DNA from: Alphaproteobacteria bacterium HGW-Alphaproteobacteria-4
Lineage (GTDB): Bacteria; Pseudomonadota; Alphaproteobacteria; Rhodobacterales; Rhodobacteraceae
Reading direction: 5' to 3'
DNA: 58,150 nucleotides
NCBI GenBank assembly: GCA_002842855.1
Contig: PHEE01000012.1
Location: forward strand, 1 to 58,150
Position 1 is the stretch's first letter. The number at the start of each line of letters is the position of its first letter. The notes below the pieces were generated by a model that was not told the DNA's origin, did not search any database, and worked only from the letters and a program-made list of their open reading frames with translations. Both the position numbers and the translations under genes were made by a program. Below are positions 29,870 to 38,275 of the stretch, piece after piece.

Positions 29870-30900
29870 GCGGTTTCCTCCCAGATTGCGGCCTCGGGGC
29901 CGAGTGGTTCAAGCATAGCGGCGACCTCTGCCTGCGGTAGGCTGGCCACCGTGTGGCGCCAGCGCGGGCTGCGGTCTTTATCGATCAGTTGCGCGCGCAC
30001 GCCTTCGAGAAACTCGCCGTGTTCGGGCGCGCGCCAGGTAAAGCGGTATTCCTGCGTCAGCGCCGCGCGCAGTTTGCCCGCAGTGCGGGCGCGGCGCACC
30101 AGTTCCAGCGTTGCCGCCATCGACAGGGCCGAGTTGCGGGCGATGATCTTCAGCGTTTCGTGCGCAAAGGTGCTGTCCGAGGCAGCAAGGCGCGCCACGA
30201 TGCCCGCGAGGTCTGGGGCGGCAAAGGCCGCGTCAATCTCGGGCAGATGCGGCGCCAGCTTCGCCTCGGGGGCATCGGTGCCTTTAAGCGCGCCCGTGTC
30301 GCCCGTGGCCACAAGCTGCGCCTTCAACCCCTCCCACCCCGCCTCGGGCACGAAGGTATCGGCAAAGCCGGCCAGAACTGCATCCCCCGCGGCCATCCGC
30401 GCGCCGGTAATGCCAAGGTATTCGCCAAGGTGCCCGGGCGCGCGCGCCAGAAGATGCGAGCCGCCCACGTCGGGAATGAGGCCGATACCGCATTCGGGCA
30501 TGGCAATCTGGGTGCTTTCACCGACAATCCGTTGGCTTGCGTGGCCGCCCACGCCCACCCCGCCGCCCATCACGAAGCCTTGCATGAAGGCCACCACGGG
30601 CTTTGGATATTCGGCAATTTTTGCGTTCATGCGGTATTCGTCGCGCCAGAAGGCGCGCGAGCTGGCAAATTCGCCCGCGCGGCAGGCGTGATACATCGCC
30701 GCAATGTCGCCGCCCGCGCAAAAGGCGCGGGCCCCCTCGGCGTCGATCAGTACCAGCGCCACCGCGGGGTCGTGCCGCCAGGCATCGAGTGCCGCCTCGA
30801 TTGCCAGCGCCATCGGGTGGCTCAGCGCATTGAGTGCTGCGGGGCGGGTGAAGGTGATGCGCCCGGCGTGGCCCTCGGTGCGGGTGAAAATGTCGCTCAT
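29866..30900 (-). CDS. 3-hydroxyisobutyryl-CoA hydrolase (enoyl-CoA hydratase/isomerase family)
   Basis: 344 residues, the length of HIBCH rather than of a simple hydratase. It frees 3-hydroxyisobutyrate from CoA. Crotonase-fold oxyanion segments FCAGGDIAAMYH and GFVMGGGVGVGGHAS are present, as is the catalytic-Glu region MPECGIGLIPDVGGS. Both ends overlap neighbours by 4 bp (ATGA), in line with co-translation with mmsB and the acyl-CoA dehydrogenase. Confidence 0.93.
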   Translation of the reverse strand: MSDIFTRTEGHAGRITFTRPAALNALSHPMALAIEAALDAWRHDPAVALVLIDAEGARAFCAGGDIAAMYHACRAGEFASSRAFWRDEYRMNAKIAEYPKPVVAFMQGFVMGGGVGVGGHASQRIVGESTQIAMPECGIGLIPDVGGSHLLARAPGHLGEYLGITGARMAAGDAVLAGFADTFVPEAGWEGLKAQLVATGDTGALKGTDAPEAKLAPHLPEIDAAFAAPDLAGIVARLAASDSTFAHETLKIIARNSALSMAATLELVRRARTAGKLRAALTQEYRFTWRAPEHGEFLEGVRAQLIDKDRSPRWRHTVASLPQAEVAAMLEPLGPEAAIWEETA

Positions 30901-32042
30901 CCGCGTTCGGCCAAAAGCGCGCGGCTGATGATCAACCGCATGATTTCATTGGTGCCTTCAAGGATCTGGTGCACCCTGAGATCGCGCACCAGCTTTTCGA
31001 TGCCGTAATCGGCAAGGTAGCCGTAGCCGCCGTGCAATTGCAGGCAGGCATTGGCGACATCAAAGGCGGCGTCGGTCACATACATCTTGGCCATGGCGCA
31101 GAACTTGGTGGCGTCGGGTGCCTTCTGGTCGAGCTTCCACGCCGCTTGCCGCAGAAAGATGCGCGATGATTGCAGCCGCACCTCTTGCTCGGCCAGCCGA
31201 AATTGCAGCGCCTGAAACTGGTCGAGCGTGCGCCCGAAGGCCTTGCGCTCGCCCATATAGGCCAGCGTCAGATCCAGTGCCCGCTGCGCGCCGCCCAGAG
31301 CAGAAGCGGCGATGTTAAGCCGCCCGCCATCGAGCCCGGCCATGGCATAGGAGAACCCCTTGCCCTCGGTGCCAATCAGGTTTTCCGGTGGCACCATGCA
31401 ATCGTCAAACTGCACCTGTGCGGTCGGCTGCGCGCGCCAGCCCATCTTGTCTTCCAGCGCGCCAAAGCTGAGCCCCGCCGCGCCCGCCTCGACGATCACC
31501 GTGGAAATGCCCTTCGGCCCATCCTCGCCGGTGCGCACCATCACCACGTAAACATCCGAATAGCCGCCACCCGAAATGAAGGCCTTGGTGCCGTTCAGCC
31601 GGTAGCCCTCATTGGTCTTTTCGGCGCGCGTGCGCAGGGCCGCCGCATCCGAGCCCGACCCCGGTTCGGTCAGGCAGTAGGAAAAGATCTTTTCCATGCT
31701 GCAAAGTGCGGGCAGATAGCGCGCCTTGACCTCGGGGCTGGCAAAGCGGTCGATCATGCCGCCGCACATGTTGTGGATGGTCAGAAAACTGCCCACCGCC
31801 GGGCAGGCCATCGCCAGCGCCTCGAACACCAGCGTCGCATCAAGCCGGGTCAGGCCCGAGCCGCCATACTCTTCGCTCACATAGATGCCGCCAAGGCCGA
31901 GTTCCGCCACCTTGGCCCAAAGTGCTTTTGGAATTGTGCCTTCCGCCTCCCACTGGCGGGCAAACGGGGCGATGTGTTCCTGACCGAACGCATAGGCCAT
32001 GTCAAAAATGGCCTGCTGTTCCTCGCTCAAGGCAAAATCCAT
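30897..32042 (-). CDS. Acyl-CoA dehydrogenase (probable isobutyryl-CoA dehydrogenase)
   Basis: 381 residues of the FAD-dependent acyl-CoA dehydrogenase family. Signatures include CLTEPGSGSDAAALRTRAE and LQLHGGYGYLADYGIEKLVRD, with the C-terminal QILEGTNEIMRLIISR. Its place between mmsA and the HIB-CoA hydrolase points to isobutyryl-CoA as substrate, giving methacrylyl-CoA. The ATG follows GGGGAGGGG. A dedicated methacrylyl-CoA hydratase is not obvious in this operon and may be elsewhere. Substrate is inferred from context. Confidence 0.92.
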   Translation of the reverse strand: MDFALSEEQQAIFDMAYAFGQEHIAPFARQWEAEGTIPKALWAKVAELGLGGIYVSEEYGGSGLTRLDATLVFEALAMACPAVGSFLTIHNMCGGMIDRFASPEVKARYLPALCSMEKIFSYCLTEPGSGSDAAALRTRAEKTNEGYRLNGTKAFISGGGYSDVYVVMVRTGEDGPKGISTVIVEAGAAGLSFGALEDKMGWRAQPTAQVQFDDCMVPPENLIGTEGKGFSYAMAGLDGGRLNIAASALGGAQRALDLTLAYMGERKAFGRTLDQFQALQFRLAEQEVRLQSSRIFLRQAAWKLDQKAPDATKFCAMAKMYVTDAAFDVANACLQLHGGYGYLADYGIEKLVRDLRVHQILEGTNEIMRLIISRALLAERG

Positions 32043-32130
32043 GGTCCCCTCCCCGAAACGCTGGAAATGAACGTCTGTTTAGTTTTCAAACCTTGCAAGA
32101 GTTTTGCAAGCGCACGCGCGCGGCGAGGCA

Positions 32131-32233
32131 GGGGGGCGCTGCCCCCCTCGCGGGCCAGAAGGCCCGCTTCCCCCCGGGGTATTTGGGCATTGAAGAACAA
32201 CTGCGTCTTCAACGCCCCAAATACCCCCCCGCC
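32131..32233. repeat. Cluster of three inverted repeats between mmsA and the acyl-CoA dehydrogenase
   Basis: Two perfect hairpins, GGGGGGC-GCT-GCCCCCC (32131-32147) and GCGGGCC-AGAA-GGCCCGC (32150-32167), are followed by a long imperfect repeat (32171-32228). The latter carries the GGGGTATTTGGGC core found at 162-222 and 6700. The far end continues into CCGCCGGAGGC, linking it to the other repeat type. It separates mmsA from the three downstream valine genes and may attenuate them or set an mRNA end. Confidence 0.7.
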
Positions 32234-32254
32234 GGAGGCGCGCCGCCGCTGATC

Positions 32255-33754
32255 TCAGTCCATCGCCTTGAAATTGAAGGCCGAGCCTTCCTTGATACCG
32301 CTCGGCCAGCGGGAGGTGATGGTCTTGGTGCGGGTGTAGAAGCGGAAGGCATCGGGCCCGTGCTGGTTGAGATCGCCAAACGACGATTTCTTCCAGCCGC
32401 CAAAGGTGTGATAGGCCAGCGGCACCGGGATCGGCACGTTGATGCCGATCATGCCCACATTCACCCGGTTGGCAAAATCGCGCGCGGTATCGCCGTCGCG
32501 GGTGAAAATCGCGGTGCCGTTGCCGTATTCGTGGTCCATCGCCAGCTTCAGCGCTTCTTCATAGGTGTTTGAGCGCACCACCGACAGCACCGGCCCGAAG
32601 ATTTCCTTGCGGTAGATCTCCATATCGGCGGTGACATGGTCAAAAAGGTGCGGGCCTACAAAGAAGCCGTCTTCATAGCCTTGCAGCTTGAAGTCGCGGC
32701 CATCGACCACCAGCTTTGCCCCCGCGGCGACGCCCGATTCTACCAGCCGCAGGATGTTGGCCTTGGCGGCGGCGGTTACCACCGGGCCATAATCGACATC
32801 GTTGCCAGCGGTCCAGGGGCCCACCTTCAGCTTTTCGATCCGCGGCACCAGCCGCTTGACCAACTCGTTCGCGGTCGCCTCGCCCACCGGAACCGCCACC
32901 GAAATTGCCATGCAGCGTTCACCCGCGGCGCCGTAGCCCGCGCCCACCAGCGCATCTGCCGCCTGGTCGAGGTCGGCATCGGGCATGATGATCATGTGGT
33001 TCTTGGCACCGCCAAAGCACTGCACCCGTTTGCCGTTGGCGCAGCCGCGCGAATAGATGTACTGCGCGATCGGGGTCGAGCCGACAAAGCCGATCGCCTG
33101 CACGGTTTCATTATCAAGGATCGCATCGACCGCATCCTTGTCGCCGTTGACCACCTGCAACACGCCGTCGGGCAGCCCCGCTTCCTTGAAGAGCTCTGCC
33201 AGCATCAAGGGCACCGAGGGGTCGCGTTCCGAGGGTTTGAGGATGAAGGCGTTGCCCGCGCTCAGCGCCGGGCCCATCTTCCACAGCGGTATCATCGCGG
33301 GGAAGTTGAAGGGGGTGATGCCTGCCGCCACGCCCAAGGGCTGACGCATCGAATACATGTCGATGCCTGGGCCGGCGCTGTCGGTGAACTCGCCCTTGAG
33401 CATCTGCGCGGCGCCGATGCAGTATTCGATCACCTCAAGCCCGCGCTGCACATCACCCTTGGCATCGGGAAAGGTCTTGCCATGCTCGGCCGAAAGCGCG
33501 GCTGCCAGCTTGTCCATGTCGCGGTTGATCAGCCGCACCATCTCCATCATCACCCGACCGCGCTTTTGCGGGTTGGTCGCACCCCACGCCACCTGCGCGC
33601 GCGCGGCATCGGCCACCGCGCCGTCAAGCTCGGCTTTCGAGGCCAGCGCGACGCGCGCCTGCACCTCGCCGGTGGCGGGGTTGAAAACATCGGCGGTGCG
33701 CCCCGAAGTGCCCTTTACCAGCTTGCCGTTGATCCAGTGGCCAATCTCTTTCAT
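32255..33754 (-). CDS. mmsA: CoA-acylating methylmalonate-semialdehyde dehydrogenase
   Basis: 499 residues of the aldehyde dehydrogenase superfamily. It converts methylmalonate semialdehyde plus CoA to propionyl-CoA and CO2. The typical start (MKEIGHWINGKLVKGTSGRT), the nucleotide-binding segment IGFVGSTPIAQYIY and the catalytic Cys in GAAGERCMAISVA are visible. The frame is open to 34423, but that part overlaps the LysR gene; the ATG at 33754 has GGGAGGAG upstream. It is divergent from a LysR regulator and is followed by the rest of the valine pathway. Confidence 0.97.
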   Translation of the reverse strand: MKEIGHWINGKLVKGTSGRTADVFNPATGEVQARVALASKAELDGAVADAARAQVAWGATNPQKRGRVMMEMVRLINRDMDKLAAALSAEHGKTFPDAKGDVQRGLEVIEYCIGAAQMLKGEFTDSAGPGIDMYSMRQPLGVAAGITPFNFPAMIPLWKMGPALSAGNAFILKPSERDPSVPLMLAELFKEAGLPDGVLQVVNGDKDAVDAILDNETVQAIGFVGSTPIAQYIYSRGCANGKRVQCFGGAKNHMIIMPDADLDQAADALVGAGYGAAGERCMAISVAVPVGEATANELVKRLVPRIEKLKVGPWTAGNDVDYGPVVTAAAKANILRLVESGVAAGAKLVVDGRDFKLQGYEDGFFVGPHLFDHVTADMEIYRKEIFGPVLSVVRSNTYEEALKLAMDHEYGNGTAIFTRDGDTARDFANRVNVGMIGINVPIPVPLAYHTFGGWKKSSFGDLNQHGPDAFRFYTRTKTITSRWPSGIKEGSAFNFKAMD

Positions 33755-33796
33755 CGCGGTCTCCTCCCGTGAACAAATGCTGGTCATAGCATAGTC

Positions 33797-33854
33797 TTGC
33801 AAAATTGCTGCGCAAAGAGGCAGGATGGCAAAAGCGTTTTGCAGTTTTGCAAAG
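33797..33854. promoter_or_regulatory. Operator-like repeats between mmsA and lysR
   Basis: The divergent gap holds TTGC-N11-GCAA (33797-33815, the T-N11-A form of LysR sites), then GCAAAA-GCG-TTTTGC (33828-33842), then TTTTGCAAAG (33845-33854). The repeated TTTGCA units also resemble, with wrong spacing, the TTTGCAAA-N4-TTTGCAAA site reported for the propionyl-CoA regulator PccR of Rhodobacter. Likely the LysR binding region. Confidence 0.55.
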
Positions 33855-33862
33855 GGGGGAGC

Positions 33863-34768
33863 ATGGCCGATTGGGATGATCTGCGGGTGTTCCTTGCAGT
33901 GGCGCGCAGCGAAAGCCTTTCGGGCGCGGGTAGGGCGCTCAAACTCGATGCCGCAACTGTCGGACGCCGCATTGCGCGGCTGGAGGCGGCACTTGGCGTG
34001 CAGTTGTTTGTCAAAAGCCCGCAGGGCTACGCGCTGGCCGATGCCGGTGCGCGGCTCTTGCCCCATGCCGAGCATGCGGAACAGGCGTTGGCGGGTGCCA
34101 CTGAAGAACTGAGTGGGGCGGCCGGGAAATTCTCGGGCCAATTGCGCATCGGCGCCCCCGATGGCTGTGCCAACTACCTGCTGCCGCAAGTATGCGCGGC
34201 CCTTTGCGATGCCCATCCCGGGCTTGAGATCCAGATCGTTGCACTTCCGCGCGTTTTCAACCTTTCGAAACGCGAAGCGGACATGGCGATTGCGGTTTCG
34301 CCCCCCGCCGCCGGGCGGCTTACGGTGCAAAAGCTGACCGATTACCGCCTGCACCTTGCCGCCGCCCGCGATTACCTTTCCCACAACGCGCCGATCACCC
34401 GCCGCGCTGACCTGCCCGGCCACCGGATGATCGGTTACATACCGGATATGATCTTTGACAAGGAACTTGACTACCTCGGGGTCACCGGTGCCGAGACCGT
34501 GGCGCTTGCTTCAAACTCGGTGCCGGTGCAACTGATGGCACTGCGCGCAGGCGCCGGCATCGGCATCGTGCATGATTTCGCGCTGCCGTTTGCCCCCGAG
34601 CTGACCCGCATCCTCACGGACGAGATTTCACTGACCCGCGCCTTCTGGCTGATCCGCCACGCCGACGATCAGCGCTCGGAACGCCTCGCCCGGCTTTCCG
34701 AGGCATTGGGGCAGGGCATACGGCGCGAGGTGGCGCGGCTGGAAAAACTTGTCGAAGACCACACTTGA
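33863..34768 (+). CDS. LysR-family transcriptional regulator of the valine/mms genes
   Basis: 301 residues. The N-terminal winged helix-turn-helix (MADWDDLRVFLAVARSESLS, then AATVGRRIARLEAALGVQLF) is followed by a LysR substrate domain. The frame extends upstream to 33797, but the ATG at 33863 has AAAGGGGGGA and matches LysR starts. Transcribed divergently from mmsA across 108 bp containing repeated TTGC/GCAA motifs, it is the probable activator or repressor of the mms operon. The effector is unknown. Confidence 0.92.
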   Translation: MADWDDLRVFLAVARSESLSGAGRALKLDAATVGRRIARLEAALGVQLFVKSPQGYALADAGARLLPHAEHAEQALAGATEELSGAAGKFSGQLRIGAPDGCANYLLPQVCAALCDAHPGLEIQIVALPRVFNLSKREADMAIAVSPPAAGRLTVQKLTDYRLHLAAARDYLSHNAPITRRADLPGHRMIGYIPDMIFDKELDYLGVTGAETVALASNSVPVQLMALRAGAGIGIVHDFALPFAPELTRILTDEISLTRAFWLIRHADDQRSERLARLSEALGQGIRREVARLEKLVEDHT

Positions 34769-34825
34769 CAGACCGCGGTACCCGCGTGACGCTGAGGCCA
34801 AGCGCAGGCAACAGGGGAGAAGACG

Positions 34826-35257
34826 ATGCAGGTCTTGCAGATACTGAATTCGAAACCCGATGGTGTGGTAACGGTGGCCCCCGGCGCCACCGTGGCCGAC
34901 GCGGCGGCGTTGCTGTCGTCGCGCAAGATCGGCGCGGTCATCGTGTCAAGCGATGGCAAGCGCGCCGAAGGCATTCTGTCCGAGCGCGATATCGTGCGCG
35001 AGCTTGGCAAACGTGGTGGCGGCTGCCTGACCGACAAGGTCTCGGCGATCATGACCGCCAAGCCGGTTGGCTGCGCGCGCTCCGACAGCGCCGATCAGGT
35101 GATGGAAATGATGACCCGTGGGCGCTTTCGCCATATGCCGGTGATCGAAGACGGTGAAATGGTCGGGCTGATTTCCATTGGCGATGTGGTGAAAGCGCGG
35201 CTTTCCGAACTTGCGATGGAAAAGGAAGCGCTGACCGGCATGATCATGGGCAACTGA
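34826..35257 (+). CDS. CBS-domain protein
   Basis: 143 residues made of two CBS motifs (about 8-65 and 72-128) that form one Bateman module, with SERDIVRELGKRGG and GDVVKARLSE closing each half. Such stand-alone modules sense adenine nucleotides. The partner is unknown. The ATG follows GGGGAGAAG. It stands between the LysR gene and coaD on the same strand. Confidence 0.92.
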   Translation: MQVLQILNSKPDGVVTVAPGATVADAAALLSSRKIGAVIVSSDGKRAEGILSERDIVRELGKRGGGCLTDKVSAIMTAKPVGCARSDSADQVMEMMTRGRFRHMPVIEDGEMVGLISIGDVVKARLSELAMEKEALTGMIMGN

Positions 35258-35352
35258 CGCCGGGTTTTGCCGCGCTGCGGCATGCCCGTGCTTGCATTTG
35301 GCCGCGTAATCTTGTTGCGTAAGGGTAGAACGTCCGGCGCAAGGAGGGCATC

Positions 35353-35844
35353 ATGCGCATCGGCCTTTATCCCGGCACTTTCGACCCCGTAACGCTCGGC
35401 CATGTTGACATCATCCAGCGCGCGATGGCGCTGGTCGATTGTCTGGTGATCGGCGTGGCGATCAACCGCGACAAGGGGCCGCTTTTCAATCTTGAGGAAC
35501 GGGTGGCGATGATCGAGGCCGAATGCGCCGGCATTACCGCCAAATGCGGCGGCGAGATCCGCGTACACCCTTTCGAGAACCTGCTGATCGACTGCGCGCG
35601 CGATGTGGGTGCCGGGGTCATCATCCGTGGCCTGCGCGCGGTCGCCGATTTCGAATATGAATTCCAGATGGTTGGCATGAACCGCGCGCTCGATGCCAGC
35701 ATCGAGACCGTGTTCCTGATGGCCGATGCCCGCCGCCAGGCAATTGCTTCGAAACTGGTCAAGGAAATCGCGCGCCTTGGCGGCGATGTGTCGAAATTTG
35801 TGCCACCTGCGGTGAAACTGGCGCTTGATACCAAATTCCGCTGA
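35353..35844 (+). CDS. coaD: Phosphopantetheine adenylyltransferase
   Basis: 163 residues. It transfers AMP from ATP to 4'-phosphopantetheine, the penultimate CoA step. Family motifs GTFDPVTLGHVDII (T/HxGH nucleotidyltransferase site) and IIRGLRAVADFEYEFQM are intact. Length is normal. The ATG follows GGAGGGC. A repeat element follows the stop, facing the convergent gap gene. Confidence 0.97.
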   Translation: MRIGLYPGTFDPVTLGHVDIIQRAMALVDCLVIGVAINRDKGPLFNLEERVAMIEAECAGITAKCGGEIRVHPFENLLIDCARDVGAGVIIRGLRAVADFEYEFQMVGMNRALDASIETVFLMADARRQAIASKLVKEIARLGGDVSKFVPPAVKLALDTKFR

Positions 35845-35863
35845 TCGCACGCGGGGCAAAGTG

Positions 35864-35925
35864 CCTCCGGCGGGGATATTTTGACCAAGGCAAGCGGCTT
35901 GCCTTGGATCAAATATCCCCCGCGG
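35864..35925. repeat. Gene-end inverted repeat between coaD and gap
   Basis: A central perfect stem, CCAAGGCAAG-CGG-CTTGCCTTGG (35885-35907), extends outward with a few mismatches into GGGGATATTT and AAATATCCCC and then CCGGCGG/CCGCGG. The left arm, GCCTCCGGCGGGGATATTTT, matches 28644-28673. Located between convergent stops, it probably serves both as transcript end. Confidence 0.75.
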
Positions 35926-35934
35926 AGCGCAGCC

Positions 35935-36936
35935 TCAGATCAGCTTGCCCATCGCGACCGCGGTATCGGCCATGCGGTTGGAAAAGCCCCATTCGTTGTC
36001 GTACCAGCTCAGGATCCGGCACATGCGGCCATCCAGAACTTTGGTCTGGTCGAGGTGGAAAATCGACGAGCGCGGATCATGGTTGAAATCCGAGCTGACG
36101 TTGGGCTGATCGGTGTAGCCGAGAATACCTTTAAGCGGCCCGTCGGCGGCGGCGCGAATTGCGGCGTTGATATCTTCCACCGTGGTATCGTGCGCCGCTT
36201 CAAACACCAGATCGACCGCTGACACGTTCGGCGTCGGCACCCGGATAGCCACCCCGTCGAGCCGCCCGGCAAGTTCGGGCAACACAAGCCCCACGGCTTT
36301 GGCCGCCCCGGTAGAGGTGGGGATCATGCTCAGCGCGGCAGCACGGGCGCGGTAGAGGTCTTTGTGCATGGTATCGAGCGTCGGCTGATCGCCGGTGTAG
36401 CTGTGGATTGTCGTCATGAAACCCTTGACGATACCGACCGTGCCATGCAGCACCGAGGCCACCGGCGCCAGGCAGTTGGTGGTGCACGACGCGTTCGAAA
36501 CGATCAGATGTTCGGGCTTCAGGATGTTGTGGTTGACGCCGTAGACGATGGTGGCATCGGCGCCTTTCGACGGCGCTGAAACCAGCACCCGGCTGGCGCC
36601 GTTTTCCAGATGTACCACAGCCTTGTCGCGGTCAGTGAAGATGCCGGTGCATTCGAGCACGATGTCGACATGTTTCCACGGCAGCTCGGCAGGATTGCGG
36701 ATTGCGCTTACCTCGATCGGGCCGCGGCCCACGTCGATCGTGTTGGCAGTGGTCGTCACTTCGGCGGGAAAGCGACCGTGCACGCTATCAAAGCGCAGAA
36801 GGTGGGCATTGGTTTCAACCGGGCCAAGGTCGTTGATGGCCACCACCTCGATATCGGTGCGCCCCGATTCGACAATGGCGCGCAAGATGTTGCGCCCGAT
36901 CCGCCCAAATCCGTTGATCGCTACCTTCACCACCAT
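35935..36936 (-). CDS. gapA: Glyceraldehyde-3-phosphate dehydrogenase, type I (NAD-type pocket)
   Basis: 333 residues. It oxidises glyceraldehyde 3-phosphate to 1,3-bisphosphoglycerate. The catalytic cysteine is in SNASCTTNC, and the C-terminal WYDNEWGFS is intact. At residue 36 the motif VVAINDLG has the Asp that binds the adenosine ribose of NAD, so an NAD-linked glycolytic role is likely. The frame opens at 36999, but the ATG at 36936 has GGAGG and fits the family. It lies downstream of a second gap paralogue with a 47-codon ORF between them. A CceR-like palindrome sits 33 bp upstream. Confidence 0.96.
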   Translation of the reverse strand: MVVKVAINGFGRIGRNILRAIVESGRTDIEVVAINDLGPVETNAHLLRFDSVHGRFPAEVTTTANTIDVGRGPIEVSAIRNPAELPWKHVDIVLECTGIFTDRDKAVVHLENGASRVLVSAPSKGADATIVYGVNHNILKPEHLIVSNASCTTNCLAPVASVLHGTVGIVKGFMTTIHSYTGDQPTLDTMHKDLYRARAAALSMIPTSTGAAKAVGLVLPELAGRLDGVAIRVPTPNVSAVDLVFEAAHDTTVEDINAAIRAAADGPLKGILGYTDQPNVSSDFNHDPRSSIFHLDQTKVLDGRMCRILSWYDNEWGFSNRMADTAVAMGKLI

Positions 36937-36969
36937 TGCAGCCTCCATCAAAAATCGCGCCCATAGCGC

Positions 36970-36983
36970 GTTTAGCGCTAACA
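36970..36983. promoter_or_regulatory. CceR-like palindrome upstream of gapA
   Basis: GTTTAGCGCTAACA matches the palindrome TGTTANCGNTAACA, recalled for the LacI-type carbon-flux regulator CceR of Rhodobacter, at 10 of 12 fixed positions. It lies 33 bp before the gapA start. Function inferred from motif and neighbours. Confidence 0.55.
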
Positions 36984-37023
36984 TGAGAAGAAAGCGCAAA
37001 AGGTCAACCCTGAGCGGGCAGAT

Positions 37024-37167
37024 TTAGCGCCAAAAGGCGATGTAGTCTACCAAATCGACAAATTTGGTGCCCAGATACAGCAGGTGGTCGGTGCCCGCCA
37101 ACGCGACATCAATGCCGGCTGCGGCCAGAACGGCGAGGGCGAGCCCGAGTGCGATGCGATCTGTCAT
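37024..37167 (-). CDS. 47-residue membrane miniprotein between the two gap genes
   Basis: A short ORF with sequence starting MTDRIALGLALAVLAAAG and ending YIAFWR. It starts 9 bp after the upstream gap stop, behind a GAGAGGGCGG site. A hydrophobic segment at about 5-20 (or a longer weak one to 33) is followed by a mixed tail ending in aromatic residues. Position, ribosome site and a codon pattern like its neighbours support a real gene. I do not know a function; I believe similar short ORFs occur beside gap in relatives, but this needs a search. Confidence 0.7.
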   Translation of the reverse strand: MTDRIALGLALAVLAAAGIDVALAGTDHLLYLGTKFVDLVDYIAFWR

Positions 37168-37176
37168 GCCGCCCTC

Positions 37177-38181
37177 TCAGTCGAGGAGCCGCCCCATAAC
37201 CCCGGCCACGTCGGCCATGCGGCAGGAAAAGCCCCATTCGTTGTCGTACCAGGCGAGCACGCGCACCGTTCGCCCGCCAACCACCTTGGTCTGGTCCGGG
37301 GCGAAAATCGAGGAGTAAGTGGTGTGGTTGAAATCGATCGACACTTTCGGCTCAGGGTCATACGACAGCACCATGCCCATATATCCGGCCGCCGCCTCGC
37401 GCACGATTTCGTTGATATCGTGCACTGTCACCGATTTGCCAGCCACGAAGGTCAGGTCGACTGCAGACACGTTCGGTGTTGGCACCCGCATCGAGGTGCC
37501 GTCGAGTTTGCCCGCAAGTTCGGGCAGCACCTCACCCAGGGCCTTGGCGGCGCCTGTTGAGGTCGGGATCATCGCCATTGCAGCCGATCGGGCGCGGTAA
37601 AGATCCTTGTGGCGGCGGTCCATGGTGGGTTGGTCGCCGGTGTAGCTGTGGATCGTCGTCATGATGCCCGATTCGATGCCTACCGCGTCGTTCAGCACCT
37701 TGGCCAGCGGTGCCAGGCAGTTGGTGGTGCACGAGCCGTTCGACACCACCAGATGCTCGGGCCTGAGGTCGCGGTGGTTGACGCCGTAAACGACGGTCTT
37801 GTCGGCGCGCTTGGCGGGGGCCGATACCAGCACCCTTTTGGCGCCGCGTGTCAGGTGCACCGCCGCCTTGTCCCGGTCGTTGAATTTGCCCGAACATTCG
37901 AGCACCACATCGACCCCGTCCCAGTTCAGCTCTTCGGGGTTGTAGCTCGACATGACGTCGATAGGGCCATGCCCGAGATCAAGCGTGGTGCCCTCAACCC
38001 GGATCTGGCCCGGAAAGCGGCCATGAACCGAGTCGTATTTCAGCAAATGCGCGTTGGTTTCGATCGGGCCGGTCGCGTTGATCTTGACCACCTGAACATC
38101 GTTTCGCCCCATCTCGGAAATCGCCGACAGGGTGCAGCGCCCTATGCGGCCAAAGCCGTTGATGCCAATGGTCACCGTCAT
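37177..38181 (-). CDS. gap: Glyceraldehyde-3-phosphate dehydrogenase, type I (NADP-type pocket?)
   Basis: 334 residues, a clear paralogue of the downstream gap gene, with catalytic SCTTNC and WYDNEWGFS. The NAD-specific Asp is replaced: VVKINATGPIE has Ala at residue 36, as in Bacillus subtilis GapB (INAS), the NADP-dependent gluconeogenic enzyme. This suggests use of NADP or dual use. The frame opens at 38211, but the ATG at 38181 has AGGAG and the family start. A CceR-like palindrome lies about 95 bp upstream. Which paralogue serves which direction of flux is inferred. Confidence 0.95.
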   Translation of the reverse strand: MTVTIGINGFGRIGRCTLSAISEMGRNDVQVVKINATGPIETNAHLLKYDSVHGRFPGQIRVEGTTLDLGHGPIDVMSSYNPEELNWDGVDVVLECSGKFNDRDKAAVHLTRGAKRVLVSAPAKRADKTVVYGVNHRDLRPEHLVVSNGSCTTNCLAPLAKVLNDAVGIESGIMTTIHSYTGDQPTMDRRHKDLYRARSAAMAMIPTSTGAAKALGEVLPELAGKLDGTSMRVPTPNVSAVDLTFVAGKSVTVHDINEIVREAAAGYMGMVLSYDPEPKVSIDFNHTTYSSIFAPDQTKVVGGRTVRVLAWYDNEWGFSCRMADVAGVMGRLLD

Positions 38182-38275
38182 ATGCGCTCTCCTGATGGCG
38201 GGGCGGGGCAATAAAGCGCCGCACTACACCGCGAATAGCACGGTATTGTAGCCCGGAAAACCCGCCAGATCAGTG

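Noticed and set aside
33755..34423. N-terminal extension of mmsA by 223 codons
   Set aside because: It lies antisense to the LysR gene; the ATG at 33754 has a strong ribosome site and the family start.
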